The position numbers and the translations under genes were made by a program. Shown piece after piece: positions 40,012-47,654 of a stretch of 64,000 nucleotides of DNA. Origin of the DNA: JALOAR01 sp041649415. Its GTDB lineage: Bacteria > Patescibacteriota > Minisyncoccia > UBA6257 > Colwellbacteraceae. The number at the start of each line of letters is the position of its first letter. Within the stretch, counting starts at the first letter, position 1. The stretch covers positions 62,001 to 126,000 of the forward strand of contig JBAZND010000001.1 of assembly GCA_041649415.1 (NCBI GenBank). Direction: 5' to 3'. The notes beneath the pieces were generated by a model. It did no database searches. It was given only the letters and a program-made list of their open reading frames with translations, and was not told the origin of the DNA.

Positions 40012-41793
40012 TTAAAATCCAAGCTCTTTAAGATTTGTTTCGATCTGTTTTTCCAACTCATGACCTTTTGAGAATGCTGATTTTAGATCGGCTGACAACT
40101 TAGTCATCTTTTCTTCAAACGACACACCATCATCTTCTGTGTCTGCAAGCCCAACATATCTGCCTGGAGTAAGTACGTAACCATTCTTTTTTATCTCCTC
40201 CGAAGTCGCTGATTTGCAGAATCCAGAGACATCTTCGTATTTCTCTGTGCCTGGTTCGCCACGCCAGGCTCGGACAGTATCGGCTATTTTTCTAATATGC
40301 TCTTCGTTAAAAACAACCTGTTTACGAGAAATTTGCTCAAATGTATCTCGAGCATCAATGAATAATGTTTCTCCTGATCGCTTACGGAAGCGGTCGCCAG
40401 CTTTGTTTTTAGATAAGAACCAGAGAGATACCGGGAGAGATACGTTATAGAAAAGCTTTGATGGGCAAGAAATAATTACATCCACGAGATCTGCTTCAAT
40501 AAGCTTCTGTCTCATATCTCCTTCTTTGCCGGATACAGCAAGGGCTCCGTTAGGCATTACAAACCCGGCGTTTCCATTGGGAGCAAGGTGATGGGCAAAA
40601 TGTTGTACCCACATGAAATTGGCGCTACCACTTGGCGGAGTTCCAAACGTGATGCGAGGATCGTTGTCTGCAAGTTTTGACGGCTCCCATTCTGCATTAA
40701 ACGGAGGATTCGCGATTACGAAATCTGCCTGTAGATGAGGAAATTTGTCTTGGTAATAAGTGTTGCCAAGCTCGATCTTTCCGGACAGTCCACGAATTGC
40801 AAGATTCATCTTCGCGAGACGAAGAGTGGTTTGATTACTTTCCTGTCCGCTAATAGCAAGCTTGGACGGATCTTTCCCGTGGTTATAAAGATATTCACCC
40901 ATAGAAACAAACATGCCCCCGCTTCCACATGCAGGATCAAGCACACGAGCATTCTCATAAGGTTCCAATATTTCTACCAAAAGCTTAACAATGGATCTTG
41001 GTGTAAAGAATTCGCCACCGCGCTTGCCTTCTGATGAGGCAAATTGACCGAGGAAGTATTCGTAAATACGGCCAAGAATATCTTTTTCACGATCAAAGTC
41101 ATGATTGAAAGATATGCGTGAGAAGATATTTACTAATTCACCGAGAACTGCGTGGTCAAGGGTTGTGCGTGTATAAACTTTTGGAAGAACGCCCTCAAGT
41201 TCAGCTTGGTTATCCTCTTCAATAAGATCCATTGCTTTATCGAGTACTTGTCCGATGTCCGACTGCATCGTCTTTGTTTGAAGATATTCCCAGCGCGATT
41301 TTTCGGGAACATAAAATATCCCGACGCTTTTATAGAAGTCTTTTGTCTCGAGAATCTGCGCGCGGGCCTTTTCATCCTCTACATAAAAATCTTCGTTTTC
41401 AGAATCGCGCGTAAAAGACGAAAGTTCTTCTCGGCGTTTATAAAAAGCGTCAGAGATGTATTTCAAAAAGAGAAGACCAAGGACAATATTCTTATATTCG
41501 GAAACATCAATATTGCCACGGAGTTTGTCGGCTGCAGCCCAAAGCTCCTTTTCAAAGTCGAGGTCGCGATGTTGGCTCTTTTCGATCACATTCTTTGTAG
41601 TTTCTTTTTGTCCTTCGCGAATACGTTCTTGTAGATCGTCTGATAGAGCTGTCTTAGGAATAAGGTAGTTACGCCCAATTTTTTCAGCAGGCATTTTCTT
41701 CTCGGAAATCTGCTTGTTTATGGCAGCTCGAGTAACGCCAAGCATCTTGGCCATTTCCGCTACCGTTATGAATTGCGATTTATCGATTGACAT
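40012..41793 (-). CDS. hsdM: Type I DNA methyltransferase (HsdM) with N-terminal helix-turn-helix
   Basis: 593 residues. The first ~50 (FITVAEMAKMLGVTRAAINK, then a wing KIGRNYLIPKTAL) form an excisionase/MerR-type helix-turn-helix not present in standard HsdM. The rest is a normal M subunit: helical N6 domain (YKNIVLGLLFLKYISDAF), VLDPACGSGGMFVSM (SAM motif I, about 286), FVIANPPFNAEW (NPPF catalytic motif, about 361), and GFVMPNGALAVSG. It methylates adenine. The HTH plus inverted repeats around the promoter suggest self-regulation. Confidence 0.93.
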   Translation of the reverse strand: MSIDKSQFITVAEMAKMLGVTRAAINKQISEKKMPAEKIGRNYLIPKTALSDDLQERIREGQKETTKNVIEKSQHRDLDFEKELWAAADKLRGNIDVSEYKNIVLGLLFLKYISDAFYKRREELSSFTRDSENEDFYVEDEKARAQILETKDFYKSVGIFYVPEKSRWEYLQTKTMQSDIGQVLDKAMDLIEEDNQAELEGVLPKVYTRTTLDHAVLGELVNIFSRISFNHDFDREKDILGRIYEYFLGQFASSEGKRGGEFFTPRSIVKLLVEILEPYENARVLDPACGSGGMFVSMGEYLYNHGKDPSKLAISGQESNQTTLRLAKMNLAIRGLSGKIELGNTYYQDKFPHLQADFVIANPPFNAEWEPSKLADNDPRITFGTPPSGSANFMWVQHFAHHLAPNGNAGFVMPNGALAVSGKEGDMRQKLIEADLVDVIISCPSKLFYNVSLPVSLWFLSKNKAGDRFRKRSGETLFIDARDTFEQISRKQVVFNEEHIRKIADTVRAWRGEPGTEKYEDVSGFCKSATSEEIKKNGYVLTPGRYVGLADTEDDGVSFEEKMTKLSADLKSAFSKGHELEKQIETNLKELGF

Positions 41794-41843
41794 ATGTATA
41801 CCCCTGATTATACCCATTTTGGGAAACTTAGCAAGTATACATA
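41793..41843 (-). promoter_or_regulatory. hsdM operon promoter bracketed by an inverted repeat
   Basis: On the minus strand TTGCTA (41829-41834), 16-bp spacer, TATAAT (41807-41812); start of transcription near 41800, only about 7 nt before the ATG. TATGTATAC at 41793-41801 and its inverse GTATACATA at 41835-41843 flank the promoter, one at the start site and one just upstream of the -35. A good candidate operator for the HTH domain of HsdM. Confidence 0.65.
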
Positions 41844-41917
41844 AGTAAACCGGGGATCTAGTTATCTACTTGGGACGCTCTGGACTCCTTCGGCAGTCGG
41901 CGTCATTCATTAGATAT

Positions 41918-43243
41918 ATGAAAATAACAGCCCCAAAGGGCTATGAGGTAGCCCAAATACAACCTCAGACAGCCAAAGTCAGATATTGCCTCTACGCTCG
42001 TAAATCAACGGAATCTGAGGAAAGACAAGTGCTTTCCATAGATTCCCAGATAAAAGAGATGCTTCAGCTCGCCGAAAGAGAGAATCTGGAAGTGGTGTGT
42101 ATGAAGCGAGAAAGCCATTCAGCTAAAGAAACTGGTCAGCGACCAATATTTAACGAAGTTGTCGATGAGATAATAGAAGGCAAATATAACGGTATTCTAA
42201 CTTGGGCGCCTGATCGTATCAGTAGAAATGCCGGAGATCTTGGAAAAATAGTGGATCTGATGGATTCAGGCGCTCTTTTGGAAATCCGAACATTCGGACA
42301 GAAGTTTAGTAATAACCCGAATGAAAAGTTTCTTCTGATGATTCTCGGGAGCCAAGCTAAACTAGAGAACGATAATAGAGGTGTAAATGTAAAAAGAGGA
42401 CTTAGAACCAGATGCGAAATGGGACTATGGGCAGGACCAGCTCCGCTTGGATATTTGAATCAGAATAGAATGGATAAAAAGTGCCAAGTAATAATTGATC
42501 CGCTTAGATCCCCGACAATTAAGAAGATGTTTGAAAAGGTAGCCTATGAACAATGCTCGGGTAGAAAGTTATATAACTGGCTTAAGTTTGAACTTAACTT
42601 CTATACGAGAGGCAACAAACCATTAACGCTTAGTGGCATATACCGCATATTAGACAATCCGTTTTACTATGGAATATTTGAACGTCCAAAAGGTAGCGGT
42701 AATTGGTACCAAGGAAAACACGAACCGATTATCACTCAAGAGTTATTCGAGAAAGCTCAAGCGCAATTAAAACGAGACCACATACAACGAGAGAATAAAG
42801 AATTCGCGTTCACCAAGCTCTTTACTTGCGGATATTGCGGTAGTGGAATATCCGCCGAGGAGAAATGGAAACAGCTTAAAGACGGCACGCACGCAAAGTA
42901 CATATATTATTCATGTAGCAGGGCAAGGGATAGAAACTGCAAGAATATGTATATCAGAGAAGAGGATCTTATAACGGAGCTTCTAAAGATATTGGATAAG
43001 GTAGATATCAATGAGCTTGGCATGAGACAAAAACTTGAAGATGAGATCGCGAGATTTAATATATTTCAAAGATCAGTATTAGGAAGTACTGATAAGGTGA
43101 AAAACCGAGAAGATATGGATATACGAAATTATGCCAAATATATTTTGAAAGAGGGGGCGGCTTCAGAAAAAAGGGAGCTACTTGGGAATCTAAGATCAAG
43201 AATAATTTATAAGGATAAAACACTAACTCTATTGGCTGGGTAA
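41918..43243 (+). CDS. Large serine recombinase / site-specific integrase
   Basis: 441 residues. Resolvase catalytic domain: RYCLYARKSTESEERQ with the nucleophile Ser30, then LSIDSQIKEM and GILTWAPDRISRNAGDLG. Recombinase domain: GLRTRCEMGLWAGPAPLGY, ILDNPFYYGIF. Zinc ribbon: FTCGYCGSGISAEEKW and YYSCSRARDRNC (about 303-345), then a helical C-terminus. It probably moved the island to this site. Start placed at ATG 41918; an earlier TTG is possible. Divergent from hsdM; no att sites were recognised. Confidence 0.93.
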   Translation: MKITAPKGYEVAQIQPQTAKVRYCLYARKSTESEERQVLSIDSQIKEMLQLAERENLEVVCMKRESHSAKETGQRPIFNEVVDEIIEGKYNGILTWAPDRISRNAGDLGKIVDLMDSGALLEIRTFGQKFSNNPNEKFLLMILGSQAKLENDNRGVNVKRGLRTRCEMGLWAGPAPLGYLNQNRMDKKCQVIIDPLRSPTIKKMFEKVAYEQCSGRKLYNWLKFELNFYTRGNKPLTLSGIYRILDNPFYYGIFERPKGSGNWYQGKHEPIITQELFEKAQAQLKRDHIQRENKEFAFTKLFTCGYCGSGISAEEKWKQLKDGTHAKYIYYSCSRARDRNCKNMYIREEDLITELLKILDKVDINELGMRQKLEDEIARFNIFQRSVLGSTDKVKNREDMDIRNYAKYILKEGAASEKRELLGNLRSRIIYKDKTLTLLAG

Positions 43244-43280
43244 AAAAACAGCGACCGAAAAAGTCGTTGTTTTTTTACCC
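43238..43280 (+). terminator. Strong intrinsic terminator after the recombinase
   Basis: An 18-bp stem (GGGTAAAAAAACAGCGAC with GTCGTTGTTTTTTTACCC, one G-T pair) and a CGAAAAA loop. It includes the recombinase stop codon and can work in both directions, also serving the 196-residue gene. Confidence 0.85.
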
Positions 43281-43285
43281 ACGTG

Positions 43286-43876
43286 TTAGACGATGTTATA
43301 TTTTTTTATAATTCTTTCCCAATTATCTAGTGTGTTTTTAACTAAGTCGTCTAAACTACATAAAATATTGCCTTGGGAGTCAGTTATATCAGCCGTTATA
43401 GATGTCATAGCGTTTTGGATAGATGCGCCATCGCTTCTCTCAACTCGGAAATTATCTGGTTTATTTGATGGCCCAAGATAGCGACTTATGTTCTTAATGA
43501 GAGGATCTTTCTTAGAACGTCGTACCATGGTTAATGGATAACCATGTTTTTCTTGATTCGCTAAATCAATAACTATTTGTAGATCTGTTGAATTATCTAT
43601 TTCAGATTCAATAACTTGCGGATCATCGCCCCTATCTTTAAGTTTTCGTTTTAGACAATCTTTTACGTTAGCTAAATTCGAAATAATATTATTTATTTGA
43701 TTTAAAACTTCTGGCTCATCGTCTGGCTTATAAAATGAGATAGTCAATTTGAACTTATTTCCTTTTTTATCTATTTCTGTATGCATTGTATCTAAAGCAT
43801 CAGCACCATATGAGTATTGCTGATCTATGGATGCATATATTGCCTTAAGCCTAGATTGAATATCGTTATAATTCAT
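43286..43876 (-). CDS. Hypothetical protein, 196 residues
   Basis: No family recognised. Soluble, with helical stretches (IQSRLKAIYASIDQQYSYG, VLNQINNIISNLANVKDC, LVKNTLDNWERIIKKY) and a central beta-like part (GNKFKLTISFYKP). It resembles small proteins with a conserved H-G-Y-P type turn (QEKHGYPLTMVRRSKKDP). It faces the recombinase across the shared terminator and ends the AT-rich island. Confidence 0.65.
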   Translation of the reverse strand: MNYNDIQSRLKAIYASIDQQYSYGADALDTMHTEIDKKGNKFKLTISFYKPDDEPEVLNQINNIISNLANVKDCLKRKLKDRGDDPQVIESEIDNSTDLQIVIDLANQEKHGYPLTMVRRSKKDPLIKNISRYLGPSNKPDNFRVERSDGASIQNAMTSITADITDSQGNILCSLDDLVKNTLDNWERIIKKYNIV

Positions 43877-43947
43877 AAAATATAAATTAAGTGGGTCTTA
43901 GCTATATCATAGGCACATAGGTTGACTCCGATAATAAATTGTCTTGG

Positions 43948-44034
43948 CGGAGAGGGAGGGATTCGAACCCTCGAAGCCCTTGCGAGCTTAACACGTTAGC
44001 ACCGTGTCCCATTCGACCACTCTGGCACCTCTCC
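43948..44034 (-). tRNA. tRNA-Ser (anticodon GCT)
   Basis: Class II tRNA: acceptor GGAGAGG/CCTCTCC, discriminator G, anticodon stem ACACG/CGTGT with loop GTGCTAA (anticodon GCT), long variable arm, T-arm GAGGG-TTCGAAT-CCCTC. A CCA tail is encoded (43945-43947). Confidence 0.94.
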
Positions 44035-44125
44035 GAACATTAGAAATCTACAATTAAAATATGCGATTTACAACTAGCAAAGGATATTTGCTAGAATAAA
44101 TTATAAATAAAAAATAAATAAAGAA

Positions 44126-44524
44126 ATGAAAGGATATGTTACAAACATTGAAAAAGATACCCTTGAGAACGAGAACTTCAGAAAAGTTCTCTACACCGCG
44201 CTTCACAGCCAACTGGTACTTATGACACTGGAGCCAAAAGAAGAAATCGGCGCAGAAACTCACAATGACCGTGATCAATTTTTCCGCATTGAATCTGGAC
44301 GCGGATTGGCTGTTCTAGACAATGTTGAACATCCCATAGAAGATGGTTCGGCCGTTGTAATTCCTGCGGGTACTCTTCATAACATAATCAACACCTCCGA
44401 AACCGAAAAACTTAAAGTTTATACCATCTATTCCCCCGCCGAACATAAAGACGGGACGATTCATAAAACTAAGGCAGATGCCTTAGCAAACGAAGAGCAT
44501 TTCGACGGAAAGACAACCGAGTAG
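44126..44524 (+). CDS. Cupin-domain protein
   Basis: 132 residues, single cupin barrel: metal-site motif 1 is diverged (PKEEIGAETHNDRDQFFRIESGRG, with His, Asp/Gln), motif 2 is IPAGTLHNIINTS. Similar proteins are annotated as mannose-6-phosphate isomerase-like cupins; no substrate can be assigned. It lies alone between tRNA-Ser and a small membrane-protein gene. Confidence 0.85.
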   Translation: MKGYVTNIEKDTLENENFRKVLYTALHSQLVLMTLEPKEEIGAETHNDRDQFFRIESGRGLAVLDNVEHPIEDGSAVVIPAGTLHNIINTSETEKLKVYTIYSPAEHKDGTIHKTKADALANEEHFDGKTTE

Positions 44525-44530
44525 CTTCGC

Positions 44531-44560
44531 TTGACAAGATGCCGGATTAGAGTTAATCCG
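44531..44560 (+). promoter_or_regulatory. Promoter with overlapping inverted repeat
   Basis: TTGACA (44531-44536) is followed by CGGATTA-GAGT-TAATCCG (44543-44560), a 7-bp inverted repeat covering the spacer and the probable -10 (GTTAAT at 44552-44557, spacing 15). It could be an operator for the small membrane-protein gene at 44592. Confidence 0.4.
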
Positions 44561-44591
44561 AAGCTAGTTCTTTAGAAAGGAGGTTACCTTG

Positions 44592-44933
44592 ATGTCCGAC
44601 CCTAGAAAGGCTCTTTTCTCCGAAGAAGCAGTCACTACGAGAGAAATGCTCCCCGAAGAGAAGGATGAATTCACTGCGAATTGGTTCCGCTCGCTTTGGA
44701 ATTCAAAAATCAGCCTTCTCACGCTCGGCATAAGTGCGATTGCGATGTCTCTGTTGGGACACTGGCTTTTCATCGCGCTTATAAAGTTTGCTGAAGTCTC
44801 TTATTTAACGGTCTCTTCAGAACTTTTGGCCGGCGAACTCGTTGCCGCAAAAATCGGCGTAGGGACGGGTGGTCTAATGTTACTTAAAGGAATCTCTAAC
44901 TTAAGAAAAAAACATTCGGATAAAAACGGATGA
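44592..44933 (+). CDS. Small membrane protein, 113 residues
   Basis: Not recognised. A charged N-terminal cytoplasmic part (EEAVTTREMLPEEKDEFTAN) is followed by a hydrophobic stretch (ISLLTLGISAIAMSLLGHWLFIALI) and a second weaker one (LLAGELVAAKIGVGTGGLMLL). Start fixed by AAAGGAGG 8 nt before the ATG; a TTG directly before it is less well spaced. It has its own promoter and terminator. Confidence 0.75.
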   Translation: MSDPRKALFSEEAVTTREMLPEEKDEFTANWFRSLWNSKISLLTLGISAIAMSLLGHWLFIALIKFAEVSYLTVSSELLAGELVAAKIGVGTGGLMLLKGISNLRKKHSDKNG

Positions 44934-44940
44934 TAAAAAT

Positions 44941-44964
44941 AAAGACCCCTTGCGGGGTCTTTTT
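44941..44964 (+). terminator. Intrinsic terminator
   Basis: AAAGACCCC-TTGC-GGGGTCTTT followed by T's, just after the 113-residue membrane-protein gene. Also within reach as terminator for the convergent flavin reductase gene. Confidence 0.9.
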
Positions 44965-45475
44965 ATTCTCCTCGCGCAAGAGAAGTCACCTCATCTAACA
45001 TTTTTTCCACCCTTTCATCAAACGCTTTATCCTTTATTCCATCTTCATTAAATAATTCTCTTGCCAAACCAAAAAAGACCGACTCTCTCGCAATAATCAT
45101 CCGGAATTCCGTAAGAACTGGTTTTAATTGTTCCACCGCTCTTATCCCTCCAAAGGGGCTCGCTGAAACCCCGCATATTCCCACGGGTTTGTGAAAATAT
45201 TCCTCATAAGCGGTATCCAAAAGTATTTTCAAATCCCCCGGATAACCATGATTATATTCCGGCGTAACTATGATAATCGCGTCAGCTTCCTTTATTTTTT
45301 GCCTGTATTTATCCCCTCTCGACGATTCATTGTCGGTAAAGAGGAATTTGTAATCGCGCGGGTCAATAATTTCAGTTGTATATCCTGCTGTAATGACAAA
45401 AGTTTTTATATACTCCGCCGCTTTTTCCGAAACTCTTCCCTCCCGTCCGGTTCCCAATATTATTGGAATGTTCAT
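44963..45475 (-). CDS. NAD(P)H-dependent FMN reductase family protein
   Basis: 170-residue flavodoxin-fold reductase: IPIILGTGREGRVSEKAAEYI (phosphate-binding loop), ADAIIIVTPEYNHGYPGDLKILLD (the conserved PEYN motif of FMN reductases) and GICGVSASPFGGIRA. It probably reduces FMN, quinones or small molecules with NAD(P)H. Single gene; no operon partner. Confidence 0.9.
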   Translation of the reverse strand: MNIPIILGTGREGRVSEKAAEYIKTFVITAGYTTEIIDPRDYKFLFTDNESSRGDKYRQKIKEADAIIIVTPEYNHGYPGDLKILLDTAYEEYFHKPVGICGVSASPFGGIRAVEQLKPVLTEFRMIIARESVFFGLARELFNEDGIKDKAFDERVEKMLDEVTSLARGE

Positions 45476-45500
45476 AGCCTAATTATAGCAACGCTGGTTA

Positions 45501-45529
45501 TTGACTGCCCTGAATCATATTGTTATTAT
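45501..45529 (+). promoter_or_regulatory. Near-consensus sigma-70 promoter of the 164-residue gene
   Basis: TTGACT (45501-45506), exactly 17 bp, TATTAT (45524-45529). Start of transcription near 45536. Confidence 0.7.
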
Positions 45530-45574
45530 CCAAAAACTTCACTGAAAGGAGAAGGTTCTTTGAAAGGACAAAAG

Positions 45575-46069
45575 ATGGAAAAGAGAGTCACTGTCATTCT
45601 CGTTACCGGATGCAGGTTGTTTATGTTCGCGGATGCGTTATGCGACATGAGCGGCCTTTTCCTTGACCGAGCATGGAGACCGAAAGGCGCTTCCTTCAAC
45701 AGACTGGTCTTCCGCCGTAGAGGTAAATACACCTGCACAATGGATGTCTGGTCTACCAACGTCAAAGATTTGAACAAGCTTCCTCACATCATGAAAGATA
45801 ACTATGAGAAGCTTGAGGAGGAAGTTCCTGAAGTTTTCGCTATTGTAACGCACGAATATTCCAAGAAGTCCCTTCTACGAAGATGCAAACGCCTTAAAAT
45901 CGAGGGCTTCGCCGTTAAAGACGATATCTCTATCGCCACGGGAAAACTCGTAGACATCCGTCTCGGCGACATGAGCACTCGACTCTTCTTTCTCGGAGAT
46001 AAAGCGCTCCCCGATGTCAAAGGTTTCCTCTGGAGCCTCGACGGCCATTTGCAGAAAAAATCTGCATAG
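45575..46069 (+). CDS. Hypothetical protein, 164 residues, free-standing gene
   Basis: No family recognised. Soluble, basic, mixed alpha/beta: MEKRVTVILVTGCRLF at the start, RGKYTCTMDVWSTNVKDLNKL, EVFAIVTHEYSKKSLLRRCK, IRLGDMSTRLFFLGD. A much longer reading frame exists upstream but runs antisense through the FMN reductase gene; the start at 45575 is supported by AAAGGA 6 nt upstream and by the promoter position. A TTG at 45560, behind another AAGGAG, is an alternative. Confidence 0.7.
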   Translation: MEKRVTVILVTGCRLFMFADALCDMSGLFLDRAWRPKGASFNRLVFRRRGKYTCTMDVWSTNVKDLNKLPHIMKDNYEKLEEEVPEVFAIVTHEYSKKSLLRRCKRLKIEGFAVKDDISIATGKLVDIRLGDMSTRLFFLGDKALPDVKGFLWSLDGHLQKKSA

Positions 46070-46082
46070 CCTACCTTCCTCA

Positions 46083-46108
46083 CCCGCCTTTTTAAAAGGC
46101 GGGTTTTT
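46083..46108 (+). terminator. Intrinsic terminator
   Basis: CCCGCCTTT-TTA-AAAGGCGGG followed by TTTTT, 14 bp after the 164-residue gene. Confidence 0.9.
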
Positions 46109-46382
46109 ATTAAAGAGACCTGCAATGGTTGATAGGTATTTTATGTTATCAAAAATTCCCAGATGAATTCTGGTTATTCATCTGGGAATAATGGTAGGCT
46201 TCTCCTGTGCAAGATAATCCGAAAGATTGCCTAATTCACCGCAAGGTTTAACAATCTCCAATTTCTCTTTGGCGGTAATTCAATTATGGAATTACACAAA
46301 TTCATTTCCAAAAAATACAAATAAAAAGGGCCGACATGCGTGTCGCACATCGGCCCCAGACCACTTTCACCGATCTTTGAAA
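46109..46382 (-). terminator. Two terminator-like hairpins in a gene-free stretch
   Basis: No gene is seen here. On the minus strand, GGGCCGA with TCGGCCC (46328-46356), extended by an inner TGTGCG/CGCATG stem and followed by TTTTTA, is a clear terminator for the 209-residue gene. Further along, a perfect 13-bp stem (ATTCCCAGATGAA, 46155-46167, with 46177-46189) is followed by TTTTT on the same strand and could be a second one. A short GTAATTC/GAATTAC repeat lies between. Confidence 0.75.
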
Positions 46383-47012
46383 TTACGCCGTCTCGAGTTG
46401 GACGACATCACCCACGATGCGGAGACAGTAGTCGGCCTTGAGCGGGAGCGAAGTGTCGCCTACGCGCTTGCCGTTCCCGTCCTTCTGCCACACCGTTACC
46501 GGCTCTCCATCAGGATAGAAAAGCGGCTGCCGCACCTCGAGATTGACGCTCAAGGTGCGTTGGTCGGGAATTTCCTCGCCGTTCTTGTAGAACGGGTTGG
46601 AAAACGCCCTGACTCGCCACATCGCACCCTCGCAGATGTGCCGGAGTTCAGTGAGAACGACATCCCGTACCATCTTGAACTCGCCGGAGAGCTCTATAAA
46701 CTCACGGCGAGCGAACAGGAAGCGCACCATATGGTACGTTCTCTTGTTACGGGAGTCCTTGTCATCGATGCGCTCCTTGTAGAAAGCATCGACCATCTCG
46801 TACCCCGCCGTTTCAAGCCCTTTGAGAAACTCCACGAGGGAGCATCTCTCGGTCGGCTCGATAACCATGACGCCACTCGTCGAGCGACCCTTGCGAGCCA
46901 CGTGCTCCTCGAAGGTTTCCCGATTCTGACGCTTCACCGTTACCGGTATCACGTTGGGGTTCGAGAAGCTGAACTGCAGTACGACCAGAGGGACAGCACC
47001 CAATGCAACCAT
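46383..47012 (-). CDS. Hypothetical protein, 209 residues, GC-rich free-standing gene
   Basis: No family recognised. After MVALGAVPLVVLQFSFS the protein reads as a soluble alpha/beta protein: VTVKRQNRETFEEHVARKG, PTERCSLVEFLKGLETAGYEMVDAFY, KRTYHMVRFLFARREF, then strands such as MWRVRAFSNPFY, QRTLSVNLEVRQPLFY and CLRIVGDVVQLETA. The base composition is visibly more GC-rich than in its neighbours. A longer frame exists on the opposite strand, but this strand has TTGACA-17-TATATT, AAAGGAGG 6 nt before the ATG and a terminator, so it is the real one. Confidence 0.75.
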   Translation of the reverse strand: MVALGAVPLVVLQFSFSNPNVIPVTVKRQNRETFEEHVARKGRSTSGVMVIEPTERCSLVEFLKGLETAGYEMVDAFYKERIDDKDSRNKRTYHMVRFLFARREFIELSGEFKMVRDVVLTELRHICEGAMWRVRAFSNPFYKNGEEIPDQRTLSVNLEVRQPLFYPDGEPVTVWQKDGNGKRVGDTSLPLKADYCLRIVGDVVQLETA

Positions 47013-47043
47013 GACGGGCCTCCTTTTAGTGTTTGAATTTTGG

Positions 47044-47108
47044 AGCTATTTCGCGCAGTTTTACCAGCAAGTTATCCTGAATTACGAGCAAAATTGCGTG
47101 AAATAGCG
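47044..47108 (-). promoter_or_regulatory. Long hairpin in the leader of the 209-residue gene
   Basis: GCTATTTCGCGCAGTTTT (47044-47061) and AAAATTGCGTGAAATAGC (47091-47108) are inverted repeats with 16 of 18 bases complementary and the other two able to form G-U pairs. The element lies between the promoter and the Shine-Dalgarno on the minus strand. It could be a cis-acting RNA structure or a protein-binding inverted repeat. Confidence 0.6.
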
Positions 47109-47138
47109 CATGGAAAAGAACTGTATTTTGCTGCCACC

Positions 47139-47167
47139 AATATAACAGATTAAATCTAATTTGTCAA
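47139..47167 (-). promoter_or_regulatory. Consensus sigma-70 promoter of the 209-residue gene
   Basis: On the minus strand TTGACA (47162-47167), 17-bp spacer, TATATT (47139-47144). Leader to the ATG of about 120 nt. Confidence 0.75.
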
Positions 47168-47216
47168 GCCCGATAGCTCGTGGCGGGGCAGTCATTTTCG
47201 ACAAAATTAATTCTGG

Positions 47217-47288
47217 TGCCCCCGAAGGGAATCGAACCCCTATTTCAAGATCCGCAATCTTGCGTCCTATCCGTTGAACGACGAGGGC
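47217..47288 (-). tRNA. tRNA-Arg (anticodon GCG)
   Basis: Acceptor GCCCTCG/CGGGGGC, discriminator A, anticodon stem CAAGA/TCTTG with loop TTGCGGA (anticodon GCG, reading CGC and CGU), T-arm AGGGG-TTCGATT-CCCTT. CCA is encoded (47214-47216). The GCG anticodon is unusual; most bacteria use ACG edited to ICG. Confidence 0.9.
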
Positions 47289-47654
47289 AATATGTTACGT
47301 TTCCGTAACCTTATTTTTACATTACTCCTTTTTAAATAGCACTTCTTGTCTCGGCTCGTTCACCGAGACAGGTCCGTGGATACATGAAAACCCATTTCAC
47401 ATTTTCATCAAATCAATATGGAGTGTAGCTCAAAATAAGGGAATATTTCAACGAAACGCCCTCTACGTAAAAAACATTATGAGCGAGAGACGGGACGCTT
47501 CGCTATCTCACTCTTTAGAAACCCACGGTTTTCCAACGACCTTCGGTCTACCTTCCTCCACGGGAAAACAAATGTTTTCCCGACCCCCTTTCCTCGCAAT
47601 TGACCCATCTCCTGTCCAATTTGAAAAGCGGCCAAATGGCCGCCATTCAAATTG
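47289..47654. other. Gene-free stretch between tRNA-Arg and tRNA-Gly with hairpins and a tRNA-end repeat
   Basis: No convincing coding region. It contains TGAGCGAGAGACGGGA at 47480-47495, identical to the 3' end and flank of tRNA-Gly at 47653-47668; a perfect 10-bp inverted repeat (CGGGAAAACA with TGTTTTCCCG, 47561-47582); and, directly after tRNA-Gly on the minus strand, a two-part hairpin (47618-47653) with an inner GCGGCCA/TGGCCGC stem followed by TTTT, which probably terminates the tRNA transcript. Confidence 0.6.

Noticed and set aside
45191..45574. Upstream extension of the 164-residue gene to 292 residues
   Set aside because: The extension runs antisense through the FMN reductase gene and upstream of the TTGACT/TATTAT promoter; the start at 45575 has a proper ribosome binding site.
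46227..47036. A 269-codon reading frame on the plus strand, longer than the gene annotated on the minus strand
   Set aside because: The minus strand has a consensus promoter, a well-placed AAAGGAGG and a terminator; the plus frame has none and reads as a shadow of the GC-rich minus-strand codons.
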